Shown here: piece after piece, positions 17,781-26,754 of the stretch
Position numbering within the stretch: the first letter of the stretch is position 1
Layout: every line of letters starts with the position of its first letter
Source of the DNA: Nitrospira sp.
GTDB taxonomy: Bacteria; Nitrospirota; Nitrospiria; Nitrospirales; Nitrospiraceae
Direction of reading: 5' to 3'
Assembly (NCBI GenBank): GCA_024998685.1
Contig: JACOEH010000038.1
Span: 1 to 51,285, forward strand
Length of the DNA: 51,285 nt
Made by a program: the position numbers and the translations under genes
The notes under the pieces: generated by a model
Told to the model about the DNA's origin: nothing
Databases searched by the model: none
The model's input: the letters and a program-made list of their open reading frames with translations, nothing else

Positions 17781-18464
17781 TCAGTGAAGCTCGATGGATA
17801 AAGGGGACCCTGAACCCTTAAAGCTCCCGGCGTAGAAGGCAGCAATCTGGGATCGGCGTCCGATATTCAGCTTTGAATAGATATTTGCGAGGTAATTCTT
17901 GACGGTCTTTTCGCTCAACTGCAGATTATGAGCGATTTCTTTGTTCGTGAGGCCGTTGGCCACCAACGGCAGAAGACGTTGTTCTTGCGGAGAAAGGAGA
18001 GGGCGCTTTGATTGTCCCGGCTCGCTATTCACATTCCTCAGCCATTCCGGTGTATGTTTCGTCAAGCGAGGATCAATGAGGGCTTGACCCGAAGCGACGG
18101 TCCGAATGGCACGGATCAAGGCATTGGAAGCAATGTCTTTCAGGATGTAGCCCTGAGCGCCGGAAAGAATAGCCTCGAGTACGGTATGGTCGTCGGCGAA
18201 ACTGGTCAAAAATAGCACGCGGGTAGCGGGACACTTTGCGAGAATCTTGCGGGCGGCTTCCACCCCGCTGCCGTCCGGCAATCGAATGTCGAGTAATACG
18301 AGGTCCGGCTTAAGACGATAGCAGAGTTTCTTCGCCTCTTCCATCCGCCTACCTTGCCCCACCACCTTCATGCCGGGTGTCAAATTGAGGACCGCACAGA
18401 GTCCGATACGCACGACTTCATGGTCATCCACCAGCACCAGCCGAATCGGTTTGGACTTATTCAT
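17781..18464 (-). CDS. NarL/DevR-type response regulator
   Basis: A 227-residue regulator. The receiver is complete: the acidic pair in [11 protein letters not shown], the phospho-acceptor Asp in [11 protein letters not shown], Thr in LFLTSFADD and Lys in GYILKDI. The C-terminal helix-turn-helix is [20 protein letters not shown] then [17 protein letters not shown]. Its start overlaps the end of the multi-PAS kinase gene by 8 bp, so it is almost certainly that kinase's partner. Targets are unknown. It closely resembles the regulator at 21654-22334, which suggests duplication. Confidence 0.92.
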   Translation of the reverse strand: MNKSKPIRLVLVDDHEVVRIGLCAVLNLTPGMKVVGQGRRMEEAKKLCYRLKPDLVLLDIRLPDGSGVEAARKILAKCPATRVLFLTSFADDHTVLEAILSGAQGYILKDIASNALIRAIRTVASGQALIDPRLTKHTPEWLRNVNSEPGQSKRPLLSPQEQRLLPLVANGLTNKEIAHNLQLSEKTVKNYLANIYSKLNIGRRSQIAAFYAGSFKGSGSPLSIELH

Positions 18465-21400
18465 ACACCGTTCCCTTCTTCAGCGGAACATCGACCAGGA
18501 CACTGGTTCCCTTCCCCAGGGCGCTCTGCAGCGTAAAGGTGGCGGAAATTTGCTTGGCTCGGGCGACCATGTTGCGTAATCCATGGCCACCGCGACGTTT
18601 GCGCTTGGGGGAAAATCCGACCCCATCGTCGCCGATGATCAAGTGGATCGTGTTATCCGCCAGACTCAGTCGAACCCAGCGATGGGACGCGTGCGCATGG
18701 CGGGTGCTGTTGCTGAGGGCTTCCCGGACGATGTTGAGCAATTGTTCTCCCAGCTTGGGGGTAATGAAGGACAGGACCGGATTTGTCAGGTCGAGTTCAG
18801 GCGTGGATTGGCCGGCGCCGGACATCGATGCGATGAGCTGCCGCAGGGCCTGTCCGAAGTCCGGCTCCGCCGTAGTGCGCTGCGTCAGCAAGGCAATGAA
18901 CCGCCGGACGTCGAGCATCAGACTATTCAGTTGGTCAACGGCTTGAGCGATGTGGATTTTGGATCGACGAGGAGATTTCCCCATCGACAATTTACCGGCT
19001 TCCAACTGCATGCCGACCGCGTAGAGGGCTTGTAAAATATTGTCATGCAAGTCTCGGCTCAAATGCTCACGCTCTTCCATTGCCAGTTTGCGCTCGGTAA
19101 TGTCCTGAACTGCGGCAAGGAGGAGCGGCCCTGCATGGCCGGATAACTCAACACGAGTCGCTTTGACCGAGACCCAAATAATTTCACCGGACTTTCGGAT
19201 GTATCGTTTTTCGTGGGTATATTCCGATCGGATCCCGCGGAAAAACTCGTCCGTCAACACGATGTTGGCGGAAAGATCTTCCGGGTGTGTGTAGAGGGCA
19301 TAGGTGCTGCCGACGATTTCATGTTCTTCATACCCTGTCAGCTCGCACAGGGCTTTGTTGGCGCTGACCATTCGCCAGTTCTCATCGAGGATACCCAGCC
19401 CGACCGGGGCTTCAGCCACGAAGCGCTGAAGCCGAAGCTCGCTTGCGCGTAAGGCTTTCTCAGCGCGCCTGTGTTCGGTGACATCTCGGAAACTCCAGAC
19501 GCGGCCGACGATTTCACCATCGAGGATCTGCGGTCTGGCATAGCGCTCGAAAACCCGTCCGTCTTTGAACTCAAGCACATCAAAGCTCTCCTGATCCGGA
19601 TGTGCATAGAGTTCGCGGACTTTGCGTAAAAATGCCTCGGGGGCTTGAAGTTGGTCGACGACAAAGGCCAACAGCGCCTCGTCGTCCCCACTGTCCGCGA
19701 GTGCTTGAGGTATATTCCAGAGGTGCAGGAAGCGCCGGTTGACACTGCTGACATTCCCTTGCCGGTCGATAACGAGCAAGCCGTCCGCGACCGAATTGAT
19801 GGCGGCTTGGAGAAGTGAGTAGGAACGTTTGCGATCATCGATATGCTGAACGACGGCTATGAGATAATCCGGCTCGCCGGAGCGGGCACGGACCAGCGAC
19901 ATAGTCAAGTCAACCCATAGCCAAGTACCGTCGCTGCGACGATACCGTTTCTCCATGGAGAACGAAGGGCGTTTGCCGGCGAGCAATTCTTGGAGGTAAG
20001 CAAAGTTGGTGGAGATGTCGCCAGGGTGCGTAAAATCTTGGAAGCTTCTATGCAGCATGTTCTCCAAAGGGTAGCCGAGCGTTTCGCAGAGGCGGGGGTT
20101 CACGCGGAGAAATCGCCCATCGAGACCGAGCTGGGCGATTCCGACACCCGCATGTTCATAGAGAGCCCTCCACAGCGACTCACTTTCCCGTACCTGTTCA
20201 TCGGCGAGGCGATTTTCGGTGACGTCGCGTACGACGCAGCCGACCGTCGCGCGATCAGCTCCGCATGCTGGAATCAACGTCAGAATCCCGGAGAAGTAGC
20301 GTAATTCGTCACCCAACGACACCCTGTACTCGACAGTTGCGGTTTCGCCTGTCGCGACAACATGGCGAATCGTTTTGAGATACTGGGCGCCGGCCTCCGG
20401 TCCGAAGATGTCGATCAATCGCTTGCCGATAAGGTCCTGCTTGGGAAGCAGCAGTTTATCTTCATTGCGGGTCCACACATTGAGGTATCGTCCATCCTCG
20501 TCAAATTCAAAAGCGAGGTCGTCCAACGCGTCCAGAAATGAGCGGAGCCGAGCTTCGCTCTTGGTCTTGGCCTCTTCGGCCCGCTTCAGGTCCGATTGAT
20601 CCACATAAATCCCGACGGCGATGGAAAGCTGTCCAAACTTGTCATAGACAAAGACAGGCCAAAGGAGGAGGTCGAGCATCTTGCCGTCTTTGTGTCGGCG
20701 CCGCAGTTCTATCGGGCCGGTCACCTCTCCACGGATTCCTGCTTGCCACAGTGCGTCGGCGGATGCTTCTTCACCCGGCTGAGTATAGGGGAGTTCGTGA
20801 CCCAACACTTCCTCTTCAGACCAACCGAATAAGCGCGTCGCCGCCTGGTTCCAACTGGTTACCCTGGCGTTTTGGTCAAGGCTGACGATCGGCAGGGCCG
20901 ATTCCTTGACGAGGGTACGGAGCATGCGCGAGGTTTCTTGGAGCTGGCATTCCGCCTGCCTGCGCTCCGTGATGTCTTCGCAGACCAGCAAGATGAAGAT
21001 GTGCCCGGTTTGGTCACGAATCGCCCGCGCTCGTTCTTTGGCCCACAGCTTGGTTCCGTCCTTTCGGATTCTTTCAATTTCCCACTGAAACGGCATGTAG
21101 GGACTGGCTGCGCAGTCCTTCAACCGAGTCAGCATGGTTTGCCGGTCGCGCGAATCAAACAATTTCTCGATAGATTGGCCGATGAGGTCTTCTTTCAGGT
21201 ATCCAAGTTGATCGGCTCCAAATCGGTTGACGGACAATATGGTGCCGTCGGCGGTGAGGGTGAAATACATGAAAGGGTTCTGTTCATAGAGTGATTGGTA
21301 ACGCTGCTCACTTGCCTTGAGCACAGACTCGGCCTGTTGTCTCCGCTCGACTTCCTGCTTGAGGTCGGTGATAGCTTGTTCGAGTTCCGCTGTACGTTCA

Positions 21401-21495
21401 CGGACTTGAGCTTCGAGTGTCTCTCGCCGTAGATCGACAAGTTCGGTGGACTCGGTGTCCATCGGCGCATTCATAGAGAAGAATTCCGGTGCCAT
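18457..21495 (-). CDS. Cytosolic multi-PAS sensor histidine kinase (HisKA_3)
   Basis: A 1012-residue kinase. A coiled coil (about 20-60) is followed by about six PAS domains, recognisable by openings such as [75 protein letters not shown] and [15 protein letters not shown]. The phosphorylation helix is [20 protein letters not shown], of the DesK/NarX type. The ATPase domain shows [22 protein letters not shown] and GGHGLRNM. No membrane segments or signal peptide are seen, so it should sense an intracellular cue, perhaps redox or a small ligand. It is translationally coupled to the regulator at 17781. Confidence 0.92.
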   Translation of the reverse strand: MAPEFFSMNAPMDTESTELVDLRRETLEAQVRERTAELEQAITDLKQEVERRQQAESVLKASEQRYQSLYEQNPFMYFTLTADGTILSVNRFGADQLGYLKEDLIGQSIEKLFDSRDRQTMLTRLKDCAASPYMPFQWEIERIRKDGTKLWAKERARAIRDQTGHIFILLVCEDITERRQAECQLQETSRMLRTLVKESALPIVSLDQNARVTSWNQAATRLFGWSEEEVLGHELPYTQPGEEASADALWQAGIRGEVTGPIELRRRHKDGKMLDLLLWPVFVYDKFGQLSIAVGIYVDQSDLKRAEEAKTKSEARLRSFLDALDDLAFEFDEDGRYLNVWTRNEDKLLLPKQDLIGKRLIDIFGPEAGAQYLKTIRHVVATGETATVEYRVSLGDELRYFSGILTLIPACGADRATVGCVVRDVTENRLADEQVRESESLWRALYEHAGVGIAQLGLDGRFLRVNPRLCETLGYPLENMLHRSFQDFTHPGDISTNFAYLQELLAGKRPSFSMEKRYRRSDGTWLWVDLTMSLVRARSGEPDYLIAVVQHIDDRKRSYSLLQAAINSVADGLLVIDRQGNVSSVNRRFLHLWNIPQALADSGDDEALLAFVVDQLQAPEAFLRKVRELYAHPDQESFDVLEFKDGRVFERYARPQILDGEIVGRVWSFRDVTEHRRAEKALRASELRLQRFVAEAPVGLGILDENWRMVSANKALCELTGYEEHEIVGSTYALYTHPEDLSANIVLTDEFFRGIRSEYTHEKRYIRKSGEIIWVSVKATRVELSGHAGPLLLAAVQDITERKLAMEEREHLSRDLHDNILQALYAVGMQLEAGKLSMGKSPRRSKIHIAQAVDQLNSLMLDVRRFIALLTQRTTAEPDFGQALRQLIASMSGAGQSTPELDLTNPVLSFITPKLGEQLLNIVREALSNSTRHAHASHRWVRLSLADNTIHLIIGDDGVGFSPKRKRRGGHGLRNMVARAKQISATFTLQSALGKGTSVLVDVPLKKGTVYE

Positions 21496-21653
21496 ACCAG
21501 ATGAAACGACAAGACTAGCCCGCTTCCCATCACAGATGAGTCTATCATGAGTGAATAGTATAGAACCTGCCGGTCCGCCAATGCCAGAGGAGTCGTCGGA
21601 CAGGTAGTCGTAGGAGGGAGGAGCGTTACGGACGCGAGCGGATTGCAGGAGCG

Positions 21654-22334
21654 TTAAAGTTTTTGATTTCTTGCAGCACCGGGCATATGGGTTTCTTTCA
21701 TGAACCAGGCGACGGCCTCCGTACGACGTTTGACCTGGAGTTTATCAAAGATATTTGCCAGGTAGTTTTTCACGGTTTTATCGCTCAAGCGAAGCTGGAC
21801 GGCGATCTCCTTATTAGTTTTTCCTTCAGCCAAAAGCGGCAGGATCAAGCGCTCTTGCGGGGACAGTCGGGAAGTCCCATGGGAAGCCGCTCCAAGGTGT
21901 GAACTGGCACGAATCCAATGCAGGGCTTTCTGCGTGACGCGCGGGTCCAGATAACCCTGGCCCCCGGCGACGGTGCGAATGGCACGAATCAGATCATCCA
22001 TGCGGACATCCTTGAGGACGTATCCGTGGGCTCCGTTCTGAACCGCGGCCATCACCGTGGAATCTTCCGCGTAACTGGTGAGGACGAGAATCCGAAGCTT
22101 CTGAGAAATAGTCAGAAGCCGTCGGCAAGCCTCAGTGACCGAGGCGTCGGGAAGCTTCACGTCGAGTAATACCATCTGAGGCGCGAGTCGCTCAACGGCT
22201 GCTACGCCGTTCGTCACGGTTGAGGCCTCTCCGACGATCGTCAGATCCGGTTCGAGGTGCAGCAGCGCACGGAGCCCTCTACGGACCATCTCATGATCGT
22301 CAATAAGAACGATGCTGGTCGAGGACTGTTTCAT
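21654..22334 (-). CDS. NarL/DevR-type response regulator
   Basis: A 226-residue regulator with an intact receiver: [12 protein letters not shown], phospho-acceptor in [10 protein letters not shown], Thr in LVLTSYAED and Lys in GYVLKDV. The helix-turn-helix is [20 protein letters not shown] followed by [17 protein letters not shown]. The start overlaps the kinase stop by 4 bp (ATGA). It ends 158 bp before the multi-PAS kinase gene on the same strand. The pair may be under control of the lux-box-like site upstream of its kinase. Confidence 0.92.
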   Translation of the reverse strand: MKQSSTSIVLIDDHEMVRRGLRALLHLEPDLTIVGEASTVTNGVAAVERLAPQMVLLDVKLPDASVTEACRRLLTISQKLRILVLTSYAEDSTVMAAVQNGAHGYVLKDVRMDDLIRAIRTVAGGQGYLDPRVTQKALHWIRASSHLGAASHGTSRLSPQERLILPLLAEGKTNKEIAVQLRLSDKTVKNYLANIFDKLQVKRRTEAVAWFMKETHMPGAARNQKL

Positions 22335-23128
22335 ATGGAAGTCAAAAGAGGCTCCAAGGAAAACTCCGCGATGACTTGCGTGCCTTCTCCGGTCTTGGAC
22401 TGGATCCTCAACATCCCACCGAGTCGTTTGGCTCGGGCCTCCATATTGGCAAGCCCGTATCCTCGAGACCGCCCGGTCGCCGTCGAAAATCCGATGCCAT
22501 CGTCATGAATGCTCACCCGAATTTTCGTTTGTCGCATGCGAATCGAAACGACGGCCCGTGTCGCATCGGCGTGGCGGGCGCAGTTGCTCAGCGCCTCCCG
22601 CACGATATTGAGAATCTCCCGCTCCTCCTCGTTCGTCAGAACATCAACGGCGCCCTGTTGGAGATCCAGCTTTATGTGTAACCGCCCTGTTTGCTCATAG
22701 GTCGTGCACAAGGCGAAAAGCTCGGACGACAAGTCGAATTCTTGGACACTTCCCGACTCCAATTCTCGAATCATCCCACGGACCTCATGAATCAACTGAT
22801 TGATCTGCTGGATCATTCGGTCGTCGGCTTCTTTCGCTTCCACCTTGTGATCGTTTCGGGTCCGCCGAGCCGTTTCAATGTTCAAACCCATGGCATACAA
22901 CGATTGCAACACGCAGTCATGCAAGTCTCGACCGATACGGGTGCGATCTTCCAGGAGCTTACTCAAACGGCTTTCAGTGGCTTTGAACGCGGTGGTTAAT
23001 TCACCGACACAAGGCTTCAATTGGTAGAGGTCGAGAGATTCCTCCCCTGGCCGTGCCGACTGGGGCAATGCCGGAGTTGATCGGCGCCCGCCGTTTAATA
23101 ATTGAAAATTCGTTTTGCCTTCCGTCAC
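22331..23128 (-). CDS. Small cytosolic histidine kinase (HisKA_3), no sensor domain
   Basis: A kinase of about 265 residues. After a short polar region and helix come the phosphorylation motif IGRDLHDCVLQSLYAMGLNI and the ATPase motifs [24 protein letters not shown] and RGYGLANMEARA. No PAS, membrane or other input domain is present, so it must take its signal from another protein or act as a constitutive phosphate donor or phosphatase. GTG at 23128 is preferred because GGAGG lies 8 bases upstream (23137-23141); an ATG at 23149 is possible. Transcribed divergently from luxI. Confidence 0.9.
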   Translation of the reverse strand: MTEGKTNFQLLNGGRRSTPALPQSARPGEESLDLYQLKPCVGELTTAFKATESRLSKLLEDRTRIGRDLHDCVLQSLYAMGLNIETARRTRNDHKVEAKEADDRMIQQINQLIHEVRGMIRELESGSVQEFDLSSELFALCTTYEQTGRLHIKLDLQQGAVDVLTNEEEREILNIVREALSNCARHADATRAVVSIRMRQTKIRVSIHDDGIGFSTATGRSRGYGLANMEARAKRLGGMLRIQSKTGEGTQVIAEFSLEPLLTSI

Positions 23129-23214
23129 GCCGGCACCCTCCTTCCGCATTCGTCGAAAATCAACCTGTTCAAGGCTGAATAATTGTGTTTGTACCCGAAA
23201 CGGACAAAGAACAC

Positions 23215-23234
23215 ACCTGGCGGACTCGCCAGGT
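23215..23234. promoter_or_regulatory. Lux-box-like palindrome 1 (kinase side)
   Basis: ACCTGGCGGACTCGCCAGGT is a 20-bp inverted repeat with perfect 8-bp arms. Length, ACCT/AGGT ends and CTGGC core resemble lux and las/rhl boxes bound by LuxR-type receptors. TACCCGAA starts 23 bp upstream of it at 23192. On the minus strand TTGTCC and AATTAT with a 17-bp spacer follow, so it may act on the kinase/regulator operon. Confidence 0.65.
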
Positions 23235-23374
23235 CACGCCTTGTGCCTGAAGATGAGGCCGTTTCGCCTTCTTCCGTCACGGCAGCATCCTCCACGCCGT
23301 CTCTCCTGCAGGTGTCTTCAAAATCACCCCTATCTCACAACAGAGCTCTTTTACCCGAAGTCCACTAGGAAATC

Positions 23375-23394
23375 CCCTGGCTGACCCGCCAGGT
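23375..23394. promoter_or_regulatory. Lux-box-like palindrome 2 (luxI side)
   Basis: CCCTGGCTGACCCGCCAGGT is a second 20-bp copy, 98 bp before the luxI start. TACCCGAA again starts exactly 23 bp upstream, at 23352, so the whole unit is duplicated. A receptor bound here could activate a luxI promoter near 23400-23420. The rest of the 363-bp interval (23129-23491) shows no gene. Confidence 0.65.
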
Positions 23395-23491
23395 GACGGT
23401 CTAGCCGCTTAATGGAACCATCCCGCCACCTCTTCACGACCCAGCGGCCCTATGCCGACGGCAAATCAACTCAAACTGAAAGGAGACAGTC

Positions 23492-24241
23492 ATGCGAGGG
23501 ATGGAAGTTATTGAAGAAAGAGCCGTGGAATTCTTGGAAGGCGAGCTTCTGGTCAAGACGATCAAGACCAAAGAAGAATTGACTCAAGCGTATCACTTGC
23601 GACATCGCGTATTTGCCGAGCGGCTGAAGTGGGTGCCCGAGCGGGCCGACAAACTCGAAGCCGATGTCTACGATGCTTGGAGCACTTCAATCGGAGTATT
23701 CGCGAATGAAACGAAGTTGTTGGGATTGGTCCGTATGACCCATGCGCCGGTCCCATTCATGCTGGAAAGTGAGTTCAGCGCCTGTCTTGTGGGGAGCCAT
23801 CGAGTCCGCAAGGAGACGGATACAGCGGAGATCACGCGACTTGCCGTTGACCCCGCGATTGCGGATCGCGGCCTGTCCGCAAGGCTCATGAAAACTCTTT
23901 TCAAGGGCATGTACCAGTGGTGCCTTCTCCATGACGTCCGCTACACGTACATGGTTGTGGAACATCGGTTACTGCGGGTTGTTCAGCGCATGGGATGGCC
24001 ATGCCACGCCATCGGAGAGCCGGTGGCGTTACCGCCGGCTGAGGTACTCTCTATCGGGGGATTACTCGACCTCAATGAATTTCGCCTCCAAGCCTCGATA
24101 GATCGCCCCGCCATGCTGGATTGGCTTACAACAACGACGCCGGTCTTCGGTCAGGCTCCGGCTTGCAAAAACCATCAGGAAAGCGACATGGGGGAATATA
24201 CAGAATTGGCGGAAGATCGGCGGCTCGTACGCGCGGCGTAG
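23492..24241 (+). CDS. Acyl-homoserine-lactone synthase, LuxI family
   Basis: A 249-residue autoinducer synthase; the family joins S-adenosylmethionine and an acyl donor to make an acyl-homoserine lactone. Conserved positions are visible: RHRVF and LKWVPE near the N-terminus, the acidic pair in EADVYDAW, GLVRMTH, and TAEITRLAVDP (the usual E-x-x-R block). It is longer than typical LuxI (about 200) because of a C-terminal extension after about residue 205. AGGAG lies 7 bases before the ATG. The luxR homologue is convergent downstream. The acyl chain cannot be predicted. Confidence 0.9.
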   Translation: MRGMEVIEERAVEFLEGELLVKTIKTKEELTQAYHLRHRVFAERLKWVPERADKLEADVYDAWSTSIGVFANETKLLGLVRMTHAPVPFMLESEFSACLVGSHRVRKETDTAEITRLAVDPAIADRGLSARLMKTLFKGMYQWCLLHDVRYTYMVVEHRLLRVVQRMGWPCHAIGEPVALPPAEVLSIGGLLDLNEFRLQASIDRPAMLDWLTTTTPVFGQAPACKNHQESDMGEYTELAEDRRLVRAA

Positions 24242-24257
24242 CCTCTCGTGGAGCACC

Positions 24258-24279
24258 GGAGGCCAATGTCCACGCCTCC
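24258..24279. terminator. Stem-loop between convergent luxI and luxR
   Basis: GGAGGC (24258-24263) pairs with GCCTCC (24274-24279) around a 10-base loop in the 59-bp gap between the two convergent genes. It could serve both as a weak terminator; no T-run is present. Confidence 0.35.
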
Positions 24280-24300
24280 ATGTGCGCCCGAGGTGAAGGC

Positions 24301-25119
24301 TTACATGGCGGACGGCAAGCCGTGGAGCGCAGGCAGGCCGTGTTCGATGGCGGTCGCCACGGCCTGAGAGCGAGAAGTCACCTCGAGTTTCGAGAAGATG
24401 CTTTCGATGTGGAATCGGACGGTTCGTTCGCTGACTCCGAGGATCTTGCCGATTTCCCAGTTGGTCTTGCCGTTCTTCATCCAATTGAGAATCGTGACTT
24501 CTCGCGAGGACAGTCCCTTGACGCATCGATCTGCCTGCGGGAGAGACTTTGGGGAGATTTTCAGAAGAGCCATATGAATATGGGACCCCAGGTACTCGAC
24601 GAGCGGAACCAGTCGCTTTCCATCGAGGGTCTCCTCGCTGGCAAACGAACAGAATGTCGCCACACCGCAGGCCTGATCGATAGAGCCCGTGGTAATGCCG
24701 TCGCATAGGCCGAATCGGCGCGCGGTCGCGATAAATTCCTGTTCTTTCTTGGATGACATGTTCTGATAGATCTCGTGCCAATGCTGGGTGCCCGGTGATT
24801 TCAAGGCAGACTGGAATACCGGGTCGATCTCCGCAAAACCGCTCTTCCAGTATAGATAGAGCCATTCATCCGGATAGCTGGCGTTGACGACGTTACCGAA
24901 CCCGGCAAATGTCTGATCCGGTCCAAGGCGAACGAGCCCCCCTAAGGCTCTCGTGAAGGAGAAATGACTCTGAAATCGAACGAGCACATCCCGCACGTGA
25001 TCCGGAGTCTCCGCCTGCGTCGCGTAATGGAGAATCTCGATGAAGTTCCGACATTCAGTCTTGGAAAGCGCATCGAACGTCTTATGCGGGAACGGTCGCA
25101 TTATTGGAGTGTGAGACAT
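24301..25119 (-). CDS. LuxR-family acyl-homoserine-lactone receptor
   Basis: A 272-residue receptor. The N-terminal autoinducer-binding domain shows the expected pattern: YPDEWLYLYWKSGFAEIDPV (Trp, Tyr and the Asp-Pro pair) and HWHE, then FGLCDGITTG. The C-terminal helix-turn-helix is LSSREVTILNWMKNGKTNWE then SERTVRFHIESIFSKL. AGGAGG lies 8 bases before the ATG. Likely ligand is the product of the neighbouring synthase, and likely targets are the two lux-box-like sites at 23215 and 23375. Its own promoter carries no such site. Confidence 0.92.
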   Translation of the reverse strand: MSHTPIMRPFPHKTFDALSKTECRNFIEILHYATQAETPDHVRDVLVRFQSHFSFTRALGGLVRLGPDQTFAGFGNVVNASYPDEWLYLYWKSGFAEIDPVFQSALKSPGTQHWHEIYQNMSSKKEQEFIATARRFGLCDGITTGSIDQACGVATFCSFASEETLDGKRLVPLVEYLGSHIHMALLKISPKSLPQADRCVKGLSSREVTILNWMKNGKTNWEIGKILGVSERTVRFHIESIFSKLEVTSRSQAVATAIEHGLPALHGLPSAM

Positions 25120-25145
25120 AGGCGAGCCTCCTGACCTAGTGAGGG

Positions 25146-25174
25146 TTCATACATATACCATACAATCAAGTCAA
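25146..25174 (-). promoter_or_regulatory. Sigma-70-type promoter of luxR
   Basis: On the minus strand TTGACT (25169-25174) and TATGAA (25146-25151) are 17 bp apart and point at the luxR start at 25119, giving a leader of about 20 bases with the AGGAGG site. Confidence 0.5.
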
Positions 25175-25355
25175 AAAGCGCAACAAAATTCCCCAGGGTC
25201 GTCTCATGTCTCGGAATAGAGCCGACTGTCTCTATACTTGAACCAATGCCGCCGTTACGCTTATGTATCGAGCGAGGAGCGGTGGCGGGGATCACAGCCG
25301 ATCATTGTAACCTTATCATCGGGCGAGATAAACGCTGTCGTGGAGAGTTCACATT

Positions 25356-26729
25356 CTGACGCACGCGCGACATCTCGGCGGCAGTACCGTCCTGGTCATC
25401 CTCTTGGCTTGTCTCGTGGAGTCGACCGATAGTCAAGCCCAGGCGCTACGTTTTCAGCCTCAAGGAGCGCGCGCGGCGGGGCAGGGCAACGCATTCGCGG
25501 CGGAAGCAGATGATGCATCAGCCATTCGCTACAACCCGGCCGGATTGACCCAAGTTCACGGCATTCAAAGCGTGGTTGGGATCAATGTGCTCGGCGGATC
25601 CGTCAAATTCACAAGCCCGACCGGTCTCGATAGCCGTGGCGACTTCAATGGCAGTGTGAACTGGCCTCCTCCGAGTAACTTTTATCTCAGTGCCGATCTT
25701 GCACGTGTCGGATTGCCCATTCTTTCGCCGGTGACGGTGGGAATCGGGTTGACTTCGCCGTTCGGCATGAATACTCGTCACCCGGTCGATGGTCCGTTCA
25801 ATACGGCTGTAACCTCGGCCGCGCTCCCGTTGATCGCTATCAAGCCCACCATTGCCTACAAGATAAACGAGGATCTGTCGGTGGGTGTGAGCGCTGATAT
25901 TTATACCTTTGCGAGCTTTCTCGGCGAAGGCCACGTAGAGCAGAAACAGATAAGCGCCGGAGCCTTGGGAATTCCGGTTGGAGCGTCCGTCGAACTAAAC
26001 GGGAAAGGGACCGGGGCAGGCGTCACAGCCAGCCTGCTCTATACTCCCGTGAGAAACGGAGCCGGCAAACCCATCATGTCCATCGGGCTGGTCTATCACA
26101 GTCAAGCCGTGTTGCCGTTGAGTGGATCATTATTAGTCAACGGAGCGAAAGTGGCCGATGCTTCCACCGATCTTGTCCTGCCGCAAATAGTAACCGGAGC
26201 CGTAGCTGTCTGGCCTGTGCGCACCGGCGAGAAAGAGTGGAAGGTCGAGCTCGATGTCGAGTATGTGGGCTGGAGTTCAAACAGGAATCTCGATGTGCGA
26301 CTTTCCAATGGGGCGACGATTCCCCAGCCGCAACAGTGGAACAACGTGCCGGTGATTGCATTCGGAACCGAATATAAGTGGTTGAGCCCACAATGGTTGC
26401 CGCACTGGGACGTTGCGGTGCGTTCCGGCTATACCTATACAGGAGACCCTGTTCCAGATCGAACGTTCAATCCTGCGACTATTTCCTTGTCGGCTCATAC
26501 CCTGTCTCTTGGCGCCGGTTTCCTTTGCACGGGAACAGGTCGGTTTCTGGGCATCATTCCTTGCAGTGGAGAGTCGGCTCTGTGGCCGAAAGGCATCGGG
26601 CTGGACCTGGCCTATCAGGAGTGGTTCTATGAATCACGCACCGTTGTCGATAATTTGAATCCGACCGTCAACGGAACGTATCACCCCTTCGTGCATTTAG
26701 GCACGCTTAGTTTGCGTACGCTATTCTAG
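25356..26729 (+). CDS. FadL/OMPP1-type outer-membrane transport protein
   Basis: A beta-barrel of the FadL/TodX family, which passes hydrophobic substrates across the outer membrane. The mature N-terminus has the family pattern LRFQPQGARAAGQGNAFAAE then DDASAIRYNPAGLTQ, and the protein ends in LRTLF with a C-terminal aromatic residue as in barrels. A signal peptide is visible only if translation starts upstream of TTG 25404. The same frame from CTG 25356 gives THARHLGGSTVLVILLACLV with a likely cut after SQAQA. No ATG, GTG or TTG exists in frame between the stop at 25329 and 25404, so the start is CTG or ATT, or an error is present. The substrate is unknown. Confidence 0.82.
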   Translation: MTHARHLGGSTVLVILLACLVESTDSQAQALRFQPQGARAAGQGNAFAAEADDASAIRYNPAGLTQVHGIQSVVGINVLGGSVKFTSPTGLDSRGDFNGSVNWPPPSNFYLSADLARVGLPILSPVTVGIGLTSPFGMNTRHPVDGPFNTAVTSAALPLIAIKPTIAYKINEDLSVGVSADIYTFASFLGEGHVEQKQISAGALGIPVGASVELNGKGTGAGVTASLLYTPVRNGAGKPIMSIGLVYHSQAVLPLSGSLLVNGAKVADASTDLVLPQIVTGAVAVWPVRTGEKEWKVELDVEYVGWSSNRNLDVRLSNGATIPQPQQWNNVPVIAFGTEYKWLSPQWLPHWDVAVRSGYTYTGDPVPDRTFNPATISLSAHTLSLGAGFLCTGTGRFLGIIPCSGESALWPKGIGLDLAYQEWFYESRTVVDNLNPTVNGTYHPFVHLGTLSLRTLF

Positions 26730-26754
26730 GCAGCGGACCGGAGGATGCCATAGG

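Noticed and set aside
24062-24865. A long minus-strand frame overlapping luxI and luxR
   Set aside because: It lies antisense to luxI and out of frame with luxR, both of which have clear family motifs.
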